This document shows, piece after piece, positions 24,971-36,500 of a DNA stretch of 64,000 nt. Source of the DNA: Bacillota bacterium. Lineage in GTDB: Bacteria; Bacillota; Clostridia; Acetivibrionales; DTU013. Positions within the stretch are counted from its first letter, which is position 1. Every line of letters begins with the position of its first letter. The stretch spans positions 17,531-81,530 of the forward strand of contig JAEYRV010000048.1 in NCBI GenBank assembly GCA_023435305.1, written 5' to 3'. Under the pieces are notes generated by a model that did no database searches, was not told the DNA's origin, and saw only the letters and a program-made list of their open reading frames with translations. Position numbers and translations under genes: made by a program.

Positions 24971-27730
24971 TCAGTCCTTCTCATCCTGCAGCTTGAGACG
25001 TTTTGGCGCCTTTGGTGTTTTGGATTTTACGGGCTGCTTTTCCAACGCCTGTGTCTCAAGCTGCTTTGGCTGCTTTGGCTGCTTTTCCAACGCCTGTACC
25101 TCAAGCTGCTTTGGCTGCTTTGGCTGTTTCAGCTGTTTTGGCTGTTTTGGCTGCTTTGGCTGTTTCGGCATTTCCAGCTGTTTGGGTTGTTTCTGCTTTT
25201 CCAACTGCTTAGGTTGTTTGGGCTGCTTAACCTCTGTTGCTTTGCCCTTCAGCCTTTTCTGTTTTCCTGCTGCCAATTCCTCAGCGTTTGCCTCATAACC
25301 AGCTGTTGACGAGCCTGCTCCTGTTTTGCCCGAGCCGGACATATAGCCAGAGGTATGCTTTGTGCCTGCTTCATTATTTCGTGAGTTCTTCTTGTGGAAG
25401 ACCTTTCCTTCATTACTCCTGCTGTTTTTACCGCCCTTGCCGCCCCTGCCGCTATTACCGCTGCCGCCAGAGCTACCGCCGTACCTGCCGCCGCTTCCGG
25501 CTCCATACTTTCCCTTGCCGCCTTTTTTCTCCGCTGCTGGGCCTCTTGCCTTGCTGCTGCCGGAATAATGTCCGTCGCGTTCCCGCTCCATTGCCTTTTC
25601 GGCCTGTTCGGCAATAACGAATTCCAGCTGCCTTGCGGCAATATCTGCCCGTGCCAATACCACCCTGACAGTATCACCTATCCTGTACTGTTTCCGGGTA
25701 CGCTCACCGGTCAGAAGATAATGACGGTCATCAAATACATAGTAGTCATCATACATGCTGCTGACCCTGACCAGCCCTTCGATGGTATTCTCCAGTTCAA
25801 CGAACATCCCAAAGGAGGTGACATTGGCAATAATGCCCTCGAAGGTTTCTCCCACCTTCTCCTTCATATATTCCACCTTTTTCAGATCCTCGGTCTCGCG
25901 CTCCGCCTCATCTGCCGCACGTTCCCTTTCAGAGCAGTTCCTGGCTATCTCCGGAAGGATTTCTGCAAGGTAGGTCTCACGGCTCTCAGGCAGGCCTCCC
26001 TTTATTTCCTCCTTCATAAGCCTGTGTATGATCAGGTCGGGATATCTCCTGATGGGAGAGGTGAAATGGCAGTAGAACTTTGCCGCCAGACCGAAATGGC
26101 CTGCATTCAGATGGCTGTACTTTGCTTTTGCCATGGATCTCAGCATAACGGTGCTGACTATCATTTCCTCCCTGGAGCCCTTGACCTTTTCGAGCAAGTC
26201 CTGCAAAGCGCCGGGATGTATATGGTTGATTCCCTTGAGGGGATAGCCCAGATTTTTTGCAAATTCGGCAAAGGCCATTATTTTTTCGGGATCGGGCTCT
26301 TCATGTATCCTGAATACGAATGGCATCCCGGCCCAGTGGAAATGCTCTGCAACGGTCTCATTGCATACGAGCATGAACTCCTCGATGATCCTGTTGGCGA
26401 TGGTGATCTCATATCGCTTTACATCAATGGGCTTGCCATTTTCATCGACTATGACCTTTGCTTCATCGAAATCGAAATCTATAGCTCCCCTTTCGATCCT
26501 TTTGCCCCTCAGTATCAGCGCAAGCTCCTTCATAGTCCTGAAATCGTCCATCAGATACCCGTATCTGTTCATGAGCTCAATGTCCGCCGTTTCAAGCAGC
26601 TTGTACACATTGGTGTATGTCATTCTTTCAGCGGTCTTTATGACGCTTTCAAAAATGTCATGCCTGAGCACCTTTCCCTTAGAGTCAATGTCCATCATAA
26701 CAGTGAATGCCAGTCTGTCCACGTTTGGATTCAGGCTGCAGACACCGTTCGAGAGCTTTCGGGGCAGCATCGGTATGACCCTGTCCACAAGGTAAACGCT
26801 GGTGCCTCTCTTTAGCGCCTCCTTGTCCAAAGGGGAGTCTTCGGTCACATAATAGCTAACGTCGGCTATATGCACTCCCAGTCTGTAGCACCCGTCGGGC
26901 AGCATCTGGATCGAAACTGCATCATCCAGGTCCTTTGCATCCTCTCCGTCAATTGTAACCATCCTGAGATCTCTGAGGTCACGCCTGCCCTCCAGCATAT
27001 CTTCGCTGATACTCTCAGGTATGCCTTCCGCCTGCTGCATAACGTCATCCGGGAAGGCTTCGGTAAGGCCATGGGTTTTCATTATGGATAAAATATCAAT
27101 CCCCGTGTCCTTGCTGTCACCGATGATCTCCACTATCCTGCCTTCGGCATTCCGTCTGCTTTCAGGCCACTTGACCAATTCAGCCACTACCTTGTAGCCC
27201 GGCTTTGCTCCATTCACCTCATCCTTTGGAATGAAAATGTCTCCCGGTATCCTCTTATCATCAGGAACAACAAAACCAAAGTACTTGCTGCTCTCATACG
27301 TACCGACTACCCTGGTCACCGCACGTTTAAGTATCTTTATGATCTCGCCCTCAGCCCTTTTCCCTTCGATGCCCTTGGCAGTTATCCTGGCGATGACCCT
27401 GTCATTATGCATTGCGCCTGAAAGCCCGTCGGCCGGTATGAAAACATCCACGGCTTCTTCGTCATCCGGTATCAGAAAACCAAAGCCGCGCTCATTTCCC
27501 TGCAGTCTTCCGACGATCAGGTTCATCCTGTCAGGTATTCCATACCTGTCCTTATTGGTTTTGTATATTTGCCCCTCTGTTTCGAGAGCGCCGAGCATTT
27601 CGGCCAGCTCATCCCTGTCCTCGTGAGGCACATCCAGCACCACCGCCAGCTCCTCAAACTTCAGAGGCCTGTATGCGGCTTCCTTCATAAATTCCACTAT
27701 CCTGTTTTTTCTATCCTGCATTATGTCCAT
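24971..27730 (-). CDS. rnr: Ribonuclease R with an expanded low-complexity C-terminal tail
   Basis: A 919-residue 3'-5' exoribonuclease. The order is an N-terminal winged-helix domain (about 1-70), cold-shock domains (to about 220), the RNB catalytic domain (about 240-580; 'TIDGEDAKDLDDAVSIQ' with the metal-binding Asp set), and an S1 domain (about 630-715; 'GETFEGIIANVTSFGMFVEL'). The final 190 or so residues are first Gly/Ser/Lys-rich and then a KQPKQLE-type repeat ending KAPKRLKLQDEKD. Related enzymes are usually about 710-780 residues long, so most of the tail is extra. It degrades structured RNA and, with SmpB/tmRNA, defective mRNAs; smpB is not in the window. GAGAGG supports the start. 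Confidence 0.95.
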   Translation of the reverse strand: MDIMQDRKNRIVEFMKEAAYRPLKFEELAVVLDVPHEDRDELAEMLGALETEGQIYKTNKDRYGIPDRMNLIVGRLQGNERGFGFLIPDDEEAVDVFIPADGLSGAMHNDRVIARITAKGIEGKRAEGEIIKILKRAVTRVVGTYESSKYFGFVVPDDKRIPGDIFIPKDEVNGAKPGYKVVAELVKWPESRRNAEGRIVEIIGDSKDTGIDILSIMKTHGLTEAFPDDVMQQAEGIPESISEDMLEGRRDLRDLRMVTIDGEDAKDLDDAVSIQMLPDGCYRLGVHIADVSYYVTEDSPLDKEALKRGTSVYLVDRVIPMLPRKLSNGVCSLNPNVDRLAFTVMMDIDSKGKVLRHDIFESVIKTAERMTYTNVYKLLETADIELMNRYGYLMDDFRTMKELALILRGKRIERGAIDFDFDEAKVIVDENGKPIDVKRYEITIANRIIEEFMLVCNETVAEHFHWAGMPFVFRIHEEPDPEKIMAFAEFAKNLGYPLKGINHIHPGALQDLLEKVKGSREEMIVSTVMLRSMAKAKYSHLNAGHFGLAAKFYCHFTSPIRRYPDLIIHRLMKEEIKGGLPESRETYLAEILPEIARNCSERERAADEAERETEDLKKVEYMKEKVGETFEGIIANVTSFGMFVELENTIEGLVRVSSMYDDYYVFDDRHYLLTGERTRKQYRIGDTVRVVLARADIAARQLEFVIAEQAEKAMERERDGHYSGSSKARGPAAEKKGGKGKYGAGSGGRYGGSSGGSGNSGRGGKGGKNSRSNEGKVFHKKNSRNNEAGTKHTSGYMSGSGKTGAGSSTAGYEANAEELAAGKQKRLKGKATEVKQPKQPKQLEKQKQPKQLEMPKQPKQPKQPKQLKQPKQPKQLEVQALEKQPKQPKQLETQALEKQPVKSKTPKAPKRLKLQDEKD

Positions 27731-27810
27731 TGCATACCTCTCAATCCATCTGTTTCTTTATGCTTTATTATTCCTGTAATCGAAAATTTTTAAACCGGAT
27801 CACTTTAAAT

Positions 27811-27833
27811 AAAAAGGAGGCTCAACGGCCTCC
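27811..27833 (-). terminator. Terminator of the HD-domain gene
   Basis: GGAGGC/GCCTCC stem with a short loop, followed on the minus strand by TTTTTATTT, between the HD gene and rnr. Confidence 0.85.
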
Positions 27834-27852
27834 ATGATCGCTGTATTTATTA

Positions 27853-28404
27853 TTATAGTCCTAACTGGCCAGATATCATTTTCATTGCTTCAATGGATAC
27901 TGTAATAAATTCCTCCAGTGACAGACCGATCTCGCCGCAGCTGTTTATCTGATCGCGGTCGACGCCTTGTGCAAAACTTGCTTCACTCATCTTCCCTATA
28001 ACAAAATCCGGTGTTACATCCTTAAGCCTCTTTGAAGGCAGTATAAGTGCCGCTGCTGTTATAATACCCGAAACAGGGTCGGCGCAGTACAGAGCCTTAT
28101 CTATTTTCCTTTTTCTTTCGATGCCATGATATGAATTATGAGCCTTGACAGCATACACGATCTCACTGTCGAAGCCCAGGTTTTCAAGTATTTCAGCGCC
28201 TATTATACTGTGCCTTTCCGGATTGCTGGCCGTCTTTTCATAATCTATGTCATGGAGCAGTCCCGTCACGCCCCAAATCTCGACATTATCCCTGAGAAGC
28301 GCCGCGAGCCCTCTCATAATGGCTTCTACAGCCAGAGAATGCTTTATTAGGTTGGGATTTCTCACCCTTGCCGTCAATTCAACGAACGCCTTATCTCTGT
28401 CCAT
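27853..28404 (-). CDS. HD-domain phosphohydrolase (HDIG type)
   Basis: A 183-residue metal-dependent phosphohydrolase-like protein. The HD set is visible: 'IKHSLAVEAIMRGLA', 'VTGLLHDIDYEKTA' (HD), 'ERHSIIGAEILENLGF', 'VYAVKAHNS' and 'KALYCADPVSGIITAAAL'. The family often cleaves nucleotides, but the substrate is unknown. It sits between secG and rnr with terminators on both sides, so it is transcribed independently. Confidence 0.85.
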   Translation of the reverse strand: MDRDKAFVELTARVRNPNLIKHSLAVEAIMRGLAALLRDNVEIWGVTGLLHDIDYEKTASNPERHSIIGAEILENLGFDSEIVYAVKAHNSYHGIERKRKIDKALYCADPVSGIITAAALILPSKRLKDVTPDFVIGKMSEASFAQGVDRDQINSCGEIGLSLEEFITVSIEAMKMISGQLGL

Positions 28405-28459
28405 ACATCCACCCCACTTCTTGTAATCACCGATGGATCGTTTTGCGCAATACCGGTAT

Positions 28460-28487
28460 AAAAAAGACCATGCATCGCTGCATAGTC
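28460..28487 (-). terminator. Terminator of secG
   Basis: GACCATGCA / TGCATAGTC hairpin with a TCGC loop, followed on the minus strand by TTTTTT. Confidence 0.85.
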
Positions 28488-28502
28488 TGCTTTGTTTACC
28501 TT

Positions 28503-28745
28503 CTATTTAAGTACAAGGAACAATACGATTGATGTAATAAGAAATGCAATTGCAGCAACAGAAGTATATTTGCTCAATATGGCATCGAGCGTCCTTCCCT
28601 TGTTCTTTCCAAAAAATGTTTCCGCTCCGCCTGCTATAGAGCCTGACAGACCGGCTGACTTGCCTGACTGAAGAAGCACTATTACTACGATGGAGATCGC
28701 AAAAATTATATGGAAAATCGATACTATAATCTGTAACGCGTTCAA
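28503..28745 (-). CDS. secG: Protein translocase subunit SecG
   Basis: An 80-residue membrane protein of SecG length with two hydrophobic segments (about 3-25 and 55-78) separated by the conserved 'LLQSGKSAGLSGSIAGGAET' loop. It is part of SecYEG. The start is TTG with GGGAGGTG five bases upstream. It lies between eno and rnr, a common arrangement in Firmicutes. Confidence 0.95.
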   Translation of the reverse strand: MNALQIIVSIFHIIFAISIVVIVLLQSGKSAGLSGSIAGGAETFFGKNKGRTLDAILSKYTSVAAIAFLITSIVLFLVLK

Positions 28746-28776
28746 AGTAACACCTCCCGAAAAATTGACAAGTCAA

Positions 28777-28805
28777 ATTGTAACACATATCTAAACAAAA
28801 TACAA
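28777..28805 (-). promoter_or_regulatory. Predicted secG promoter
   Basis: On the minus strand, TTGTAT (28800-28805) and TACAAT (28777-28782) are separated by 17 bases, about 30 bases before the start codon. Transcription from it would leave a short leader with the ribosome binding site. Confidence 0.5.
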
Positions 28806-28941
28806 GCATAAGATTACATACCATCGGGACTTATTGCTGTAATCTGTTGTGCTGTTGTGAAGCAAAGAAGATGAACGCTCAGCATGGTCGGCTGATTGTC
28901 CATCTTCTCACAAAAAAACTCAGATAAACGTTCTTTGCACC

Positions 28942-30243
28942 TTACTTGTTTTTCAGGTTGAACCACGCATCAAGCCCGGGATAGATCGCCGCTTCTCCAA
29001 GCTCCTCCTCGATCCTGAGCAGCTGGTTGTATTTGGCCACCCTGTCCGTACGGGACGGCGCGCCTGTCTTGATCTGTCCGGAATTCGTCGCAACCGCTAT
29101 ATCAGCGATAGTCGCATCCTCGGTCTCGCCCGACCTGTGAGAGGTAACTGCAGTGTAGCCGGCCCTGTTTGCCATTTGTATCGCATCAAGGGTCTCTGTC
29201 AGTGTACCGATCTGGTTTACTTTGATCAATATGGAGTTGGCAACTCCCATATCGATTCCTTTTTTAAGTCTTTCAGTATTCGTCACGAAAAGATCATCGC
29301 CCACCAGCTGGATCTTGCTGCCAAGCCTTTGGGTCAGCAGTCTCCATCCTTCCCAGTCCTCTTCGGAAACGCCGTCCTCAAGGGAGATGATGGGATATTT
29401 GTCAGCCAGGTCCGCCCAGAATTCCACCATCTCTTCACGGGACTTGGTAATATTGGTCTTCCAGAAATGATAGGTGCCATCCTCCTGGTACATTTCAGTA
29501 GCAGCGGCATCAATAGCGATCCTGAAATCGTCTCCCGGCCTGTATCCGGCTTTTTCCACCGCTTCAAGTATTACCTGTATCGCTTCCTCATCGCTCTTGA
29601 GGTTCGGTGCAAAGCCGCCCTCGTCACCTACTGCGGTGGAATATCCCTTGGCGCTCAATACCTTTTTCAGATTGTGGAATACCTCGGCGCACATCATCAG
29701 AGCGTTCCTGAAGCAGTCCGCTCCAACCGGCATTATCATGAACTCCTGGATATTTACGCTGTTGTCGGCATGCTTGCCGCCGTTTATGATATTCATCATC
29801 GGCACCGGGAGCGTTTTGGCATTGACACCGCCAATATACTGGTACAAACTGATCCCGAGAGCCTCAGCCGCAGCCTTTGCTGCTGCGAGCGATACTCCGA
29901 GGATGGCGTTCGCTCCAAGCTTTCCTTTATTATAAGTACCGTCGAGGGCAATCATTTTTTTATCTATCGCTACCTGATCGAATACATTCATGCCCTCGAT
30001 CTCAGGGGCAATTATTTCATTTACATTCGATACCGCATTGAGCACTCCCTTGCCAAGGTATCTTGCTGTATCGCCGTCCCTCAGCTCCACTGCCTCGAAT
30101 GCTCCTGTGGATGCGCCGGAAGGCACTGCCGCCCGACCTACATAGCCTCCCTCGACTATCACTTCCACCTCTATAGTAGGGTTTCCTCTGGAATCGAGTA
30201 TCTCTCTTCCAAAAACACTTTCGATTTCAAGATATTGTTTCAT
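28942..30243 (-). CDS. eno: Enolase
   Basis: A 433-residue enolase, converting 2-phosphoglycerate to phosphoenolpyruvate. It has 'GREILDSRGNPTIEVEV', 'GGKHADNSVNIQEFMIMPVG', 'VGDEGGFAPNL', metal ligands in 'IAIDAAATEMY', 'SLEDGVSEEDWEGW' and 'LVGDDLFVTN', the catalytic Lys in 'LIKVNQIGTLTE', and the 'SHRSGETED' loop. The frame is open 41 codons further upstream, but GGAG five to nine bases before 30243 and homology fix this start. It is separated from the other glycolytic genes (48-54 kb). Confidence 0.97.
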   Translation of the reverse strand: MKQYLEIESVFGREILDSRGNPTIEVEVIVEGGYVGRAAVPSGASTGAFEAVELRDGDTARYLGKGVLNAVSNVNEIIAPEIEGMNVFDQVAIDKKMIALDGTYNKGKLGANAILGVSLAAAKAAAEALGISLYQYIGGVNAKTLPVPMMNIINGGKHADNSVNIQEFMIMPVGADCFRNALMMCAEVFHNLKKVLSAKGYSTAVGDEGGFAPNLKSDEEAIQVILEAVEKAGYRPGDDFRIAIDAAATEMYQEDGTYHFWKTNITKSREEMVEFWADLADKYPIISLEDGVSEEDWEGWRLLTQRLGSKIQLVGDDLFVTNTERLKKGIDMGVANSILIKVNQIGTLTETLDAIQMANRAGYTAVTSHRSGETEDATIADIAVATNSGQIKTGAPSRTDRVAKYNQLLRIEEELGEAAIYPGLDAWFNLKNK

Positions 30244-30277
30244 AGCTACACTCCTTTCAGGCATCTGTAATTTCCAT

Positions 30278-30307
30278 ATTATAGCACATATGCAGACTAT
30301 ATGTCCA
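30278..30307 (-). promoter_or_regulatory. Predicted eno promoter
   Basis: On the minus strand, TGGACA (30302-30307) and a perfect TATAAT (30278-30283) are separated by 18 bases, 35 bases upstream of the eno start codon. Confidence 0.65.
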
Positions 30308-30569
30308 CACATCACTAGCATTCGGTTTATTTTAACCACAAAACGAAGAATTAAAACAAAAATCACCCTTAATCACCCCCTTGCAGCATAAAAATACTCC
30401 TCATATCATCCAATATTTATGATATTATGTTACTGAATCGACATAATACACTATCCGACCATCGGCTGCATCGAAAAAATTCAGCGATCAGTTATCTCGT
30501 ATTGATAATGATACTTATCGTAAACATAAAGAGTCACATATCAGCTACTGCAAAGGAGGTTTTTGTCTC

Positions 30570-33500
30570 ATGTCAACAAAAAAGATCGTTTCGATCGTAT
30601 TGATTTTGGCATTACTTGTTTCATTATTCGCAGGCTGTACAATAAAGCCGAAGGATAAGAAAAATGACCCTTCGGATCCGAAAGCACAGCAAGGTCCACA
30701 GGACACAGCCGGACAGCAGACCACTGCGGGAGGCACATTGCCATCCGGGCATCTGCTGCTGTCAGCAGCCGAGCCGCCGAAGCTTGACGGATTCCTGCAG
30801 GCTGCTCCCGACCCCATCGGTAAACCGGGAGTAGATTTCCAGCTGCTTGAGACAGGCGAGCCCAACGACTGGACCGATATGCCGGCGCCTATTGTCAATC
30901 CGCTGGGGTCAAAGAGCCTGTACAGTTACACAAAGTACATCCCTCTGAGAGATGATTATGCAGATATCAGCTGGCTCGATGGAGTGACCGAGGTCACACA
31001 GCGTATATACGGCGAAATCTGGAAACTCGAGATCAATAATGAGAAACTGACGACGAACTATATCCGCTGGTATGCAAAGGAACTTGGTGCGACCCTGCTC
31101 AACAACACTGATGACAGAGTCACCTTCAAACTGGAGAAGGGCAGCCAGCTATGGTGGGCTTCAGCAACATGGGACAGCCTGGAAAATCCCAAAGCAGAGC
31201 TTATTATTGTAAAGCAGGATATAATACCAAATGGACAGACAATAACAATAAAACCATCGGACATTAAGGATGGGAAATTCTGTTTTACAACAAAAGCCGG
31301 ACGCGGAGATTTTGTGACAGCCTTTGTGGAAATAAACGGTACAGATGCAGCCACAGCCGACTTAAGGGCTTATCAATACAAGAGGATCGGTACCTACACA
31401 CGCCCGTTCGACTATTCAAAAGATATCGAGGCCAGTTACTGCCGCCGATATACACTCGATAACATTCCCCAGACAGACGAACCGCTGTTTTGGTACGTCT
31501 CCTTCGGTTCAGGTACACATGTTCCCGAATCTGTCACCATAAGATTTGAAAAGACCGGCTCCATCATACCGGTCAATATCGGTGAGCAGATGGGCAGTAT
31601 CCGTGTCATCGGCGCGCCGGGCAGCGCGACGCTGAACTTTCAGTCCGGTCTGAGCACCATCAAGTATGAAGACGGATATTCTCTCAACGGAGCTCTGGAC
31701 AGCGAAGGAAACACCGTATTCCACGTCCCCGCCGGATATTACAATATCAAGGCAGCCCTGCCCGGAGAAGGAGAGGGAGGAATACGCATGGTACCGGTAA
31801 GCAGTGGTGAACTGACAGAGGTAGTGCTGCCTGATGAGTTCAAATCCACATATTCCTCATTCGAAACCATTTTCGGTAATTTCAATACAAATCAGGGCTC
31901 CATTTCAATACATGACAATACGGATAACAGCAACACGGCAGAAGTATCCTTCCTTATAAACGACCCGCTCAAACGCGATGTTTTCCCTGAAAAGAAGGAT
32001 GTGACAATCACCGAAGGCGGTATACCCGGCGAGATACTCGATATCAAGCGGCAGACCGCTCCCGTTAACGTCGTTCTGGTCATTGATACCTCGGGCTCCA
32101 TGGGCAATTTCATGAAGCCTACCATAGAGGCCGCAAAAAAATTCGTATCAGGGCTGCCGGACAAAACGAATATCAGGCTGATCTCCTTCGAGTCAAATAT
32201 CACCGAATACAAGGAAGCCGGAAAGGAATCAGTCCAGAAAAGCCTGGACAAACTGAAGTCAAAAGGCGGCACCGCACTGTATGATGCCACAGCAAGGGGA
32301 CTTGAGCTGCTGGGCAAAGGCGAAAACAACTTTTTAGTCGTGTTTGCCGACGGCGCGGATTCCCGTGAGTTGAAAAACCAGGGAAAGGGCTCTTCATTAT
32401 CGCGTGATCAGATAGTATCAAAGATAAAGAGCAGTGAAACTACCGTATTGACTATCGGTTTCGGTGAAGGCCACGACCCGCAGGCATTGATCGCTATGAG
32501 TATGGCCAACGATAAAGGAGCATATTTCTCAGCCAATGATGAGGCGGGTCTTGACCAGGCATTTGCTGCTGTCGCCGGAAAATTCGGCAATGAGTTTGTA
32601 ATAACATACAAGCGGCCGGAATCAACAGCGGATATAAAGTCCGAACAGCCGGTGGTCGGCGTCATGATCGACGACTCAGGTTCCATGGGCTCCTACAGGG
32701 ACGCCGTCATGACCATGTTCCATGATTTCTTTACAGCGCTGCCAGACGGATCGCTTATCCAGTTTTCCAAGTTTGGAAACAGCATCGATATGATGCATAT
32801 GACTACAGATCAAAAGGCTGTCCTCATGCAGGCCATGGCTGAGGTCGGCAATACCGGCGGCGGCACCGAAGTCATCAAGGCTCTCAGAGCAGCAGTAAAG
32901 CAGCTGAGTCCGCTTCCTACAAACAAAAAGGCCTTTATTTTCGTGACAGATGCCGCTATGGCTGAAGTCGACTATCGCGGAGGCGGAGATGCAGACGCCG
33001 TGCTCAAGGAAATAAAGGACGAAGGGATACGCTGTCTTTTCGTAGGCGTCAGTGATGCGTCCTCGGCGGAAAAATCATTTAAATACGCTGCAGAGTTGAG
33101 CGGCGGTGATTATATAATCACAAACGATATAAATGAAGTTACAGCCAGGCTGAAGGAGCTTGAGAAAAAGGTCTTAGTACCGCTCAATCAGGAAGACAGG
33201 CTTCCGTTCTCGATCGGTATAAAAGCGAAAACGGACGATGGATCCATAATGGACTACTACGCGACCAAAAGCCTGAGCGGATTCTCCCTGAAGACAAAAG
33301 CAGGCATGACCCAGGAGCCGAGAGCCCCAAAGATCACTACAGGCGGAAAGATGATACCGCTGTATGACAAGAAGGCTGCAAAGCTTATCACAGGCGGAGT
33401 CAAACCCGGCAACGAGGTACTGGCTGTCACATCCCATATCGATTATGAAGAAAATCAGAATAAGGCCGCACAGCAGTCCGCCGGTCCCGATGAGGCTGCT

Positions 33501-36500
33501 CCGTCAGAAATGACCGGCAGCACTTCATACGGCAAATCGGGCAAGAACCAGCTGGTCACAATGACCGTAAAGGATGCTTATACCTTTGATGCTTTAAGCG
33601 GTGTCTATGCACATAGTGAAAAACAGTTCACAGCTCTTAATATAGAAATCGATTTTCCAAAAAACAGTCCGTCAAATATGGAAGCATATATGATCCCCTC
33701 GATACTGCAGCACTTCTACCTATGTGTCAACAACGGTTCACCAGTGCCTGCTTCGAAAGCTACATGGCTGGCTTCGGAACCACTTTCCGCACCGGGTGAT
33801 GCATCAGTAACGATTAATAAGGGCAGAAAAAAGTCCGGTGTTCTGGTGTTCTATACTGACAAGCCGCAGAGGATCACACAGCTCTCATTGCACTACTATG
33901 ATACAGCATATGGACATATACAAATACCGCTGGCAGGCAAAATCAGCGATCAGCTTACGGAAATAACAAACCTTCCTACAACACAGCCGACCAGGATAAC
34001 CGATGCATTTTCCATGAGCGTCACAGGGAAGTCTGATCAGAAGGAATACGGCACTTTTAAGCGGAATCTCAACTATACACCTGAACAGAAGGAATACCGG
34101 CAGTACACGGTGTTAAGGACGATACAGGCCAGATTTGACAGTAATGTCCAGGCACTTTTGAACATCGATCCGATGGAACGCTTCTACTACGTTCTGGATA
34201 CAGCAGAAGGGCCTCTTATGACGAAAATGAACAACATCGTCTATAATATACCCCTTGGGTTCACCGGACAGACGATGCTTGCTCCCGGAGCCTCAAACAT
34301 AGTCCATATGCCGTTTGAGATACCCGAAGCATTTTCAGAGGCTTCCTCAAGAATAACTGCTGATATCAACGGAGGAAGTCCCGATATACCGGTAACATCC
34401 GGCTCACCGGTCAAGACTTCATCCTTGGGTCTGAAGTTCTCACATGAATATTTCGATCTGACGGTAAATTCATTGTCGCCAAGTGCCTTCAGCAACAGTT
34501 ACGCCATACTTGACATAACAGTCACAGACAAAAAGGATGGCTACGGAACAACAAGCCTGAACAACATATTGGCGCTTGAAGATACAAAGGCAACCGATGA
34601 CCGCAGCCGGTATATCGAGTCGACCGACCGTACAAGCGAATACCTTTATGGGATCGATGACAGCTGGGCTGTCCTCGATGGTCAGACAAGGCGTGGCATC
34701 CTGGAATTCTCCGTAAACTATGATCAACATGGCAAGTATGTACTGCGTTCACCGCAGATCCCGGACATGGCTGTCAAAATAAGCGCAGATCCATATCCTC
34801 ACCCGGAGCTGATGGCAATGAAGCATCCGGTCAAAGTAAACACAGATTTTGAAGACAGGCTGAATGCGGCGGTAAGCAAAGCCGTGGCAAAATATGAAGC
34901 CTCCAGGCCGAAAGCGGAACCGCGGGTAAAGACCATGGGCCTTTCGGCAAACGAACCGGAGGGCGCTGACATACCTGCGCCGGCTGCATCGGTTTTCGGC
35001 AGCAAGGTGATGGATTCCCTGACATCGCTGCAGGATTTCTATCATGTAATGTATGCAATACGCTGGCTTCCGTCGCCCAATGGTTATGATAACAGCTATT
35101 ATGCACCTGAGGCAGTCCTTGCACAGGGCTGGGGTTCAGAATCCGACATGCTGGATCTCGCAGAGCATATGCTTGCCAAATTGGGCATTGAAAGCGAATT
35201 CCGGCAGATCAGGGTACTTGAGAGAGGCAAGGAAGCATTGAAGTATCTCAGTGGCGCAGATAAAGCTCCGAATTATCTTCCTGCACTGGCCTTCACCGAC
35301 GACAGCGGACAGCCCCATATATTTGTGATACCATTCATGAGGGATGCTGCCGAATTGTCCGGACTGATCTATCTCCCATCATCAAAAGGAAACAGGGCAA
35401 ATCCGGCCACTGCAAGAATGACCATAACCGCCACGGTCGAGGGCGCTCCTGAATCCGAAGGCTCCGCTCAATCGGGCATATTCGGCGCATTTGCCGATGC
35501 GATGGGCGGATCAGGCGGCACGGGCACCTCCGAGATCGTGACAAAGGAGATCGAGCTGTTCAACAAGGATCTTTCAATACCGTCTCTCAGTCTTGGTCCT
35601 ATAGATATAGGCTACTATTCCGCAGCGAAATCCGAAGTCGGAGGCGATCTGGTTAAGGCTGTGGTCAGCACGACTGATGGGCTGCTGCAGGGCGGTGATG
35701 CTATTGATACAAGCCGTGACAAAATAAAGTCTGTCACTGTGAGAATGCGTGTATCAGGTACACATGAAGATGCATACGTCCATACAACTATCCTTGAGAA
35801 CGGTCAAAAGCTTACTGATATCTGCCATACCCTTGGTTTCGGACTGCCTGAGATGGGTGAGAATACCGTCAGCATATTGATGCAGGAAAGCAACACCATC
35901 GCAGCTTCATCAGGCAGTTCGGGTTCAAAGGCAGCCGCAGAGCCCAGCAATGCATCAAAAGTCAAATGGTTCACTCGTAATGCCATCTACCGTTATATTG
36001 CTGCACGGACGGCCTATGACAATGAAACAGCAAAGCAGCTTAACCTTATTATGGGCAGAGTGGATACGCCGATGGCTGTCATGATCACTTGTAAATCTGA
36101 CGGCACCAATGCAGTAGCAAGCTTCGACCTGATGCATCATCAGAATCAGGTGCTGAAGGGAGAAGAAGAAAACATACACGCATATAACCTGTTCAGCGGC
36201 ATTTATGCTTCTGTACTCGAAGGCAGTGCTCTGCCGGGTGGCGATGGCACCAGCTTCCTCGACATATGGCAGGCCCTTCCCAAGGGAACAGGCTTCATAC
36301 TGGTAGAAAACAGCGATGATGCCCGTAATGAAGCATTGACTGTTCTGAAGGGCAAGTATCCGGCTGTGTTGCTGGAACACCTGCAGCAGTCATTGAATGC
36401 AAGAAATAATATTGTATATCTGATACCAAAGGAACCCGGTACAATAGCAGGCAAGCAGCGCTGGGCATGGCTTGAGATCGATGAGAACACCTACGAGGCC

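Noticed and set aside
25394..26815. 473-residue open frame on the plus strand opposite rnr
   Set aside because: It is a mirror of the highly conserved RNase R coding frame; it has no ribosome binding site or recognisable domain.
29137..30270. 377-residue open frame on the plus strand opposite eno
   Set aside because: It lies entirely antisense to enolase and reflects codon bias in that gene.
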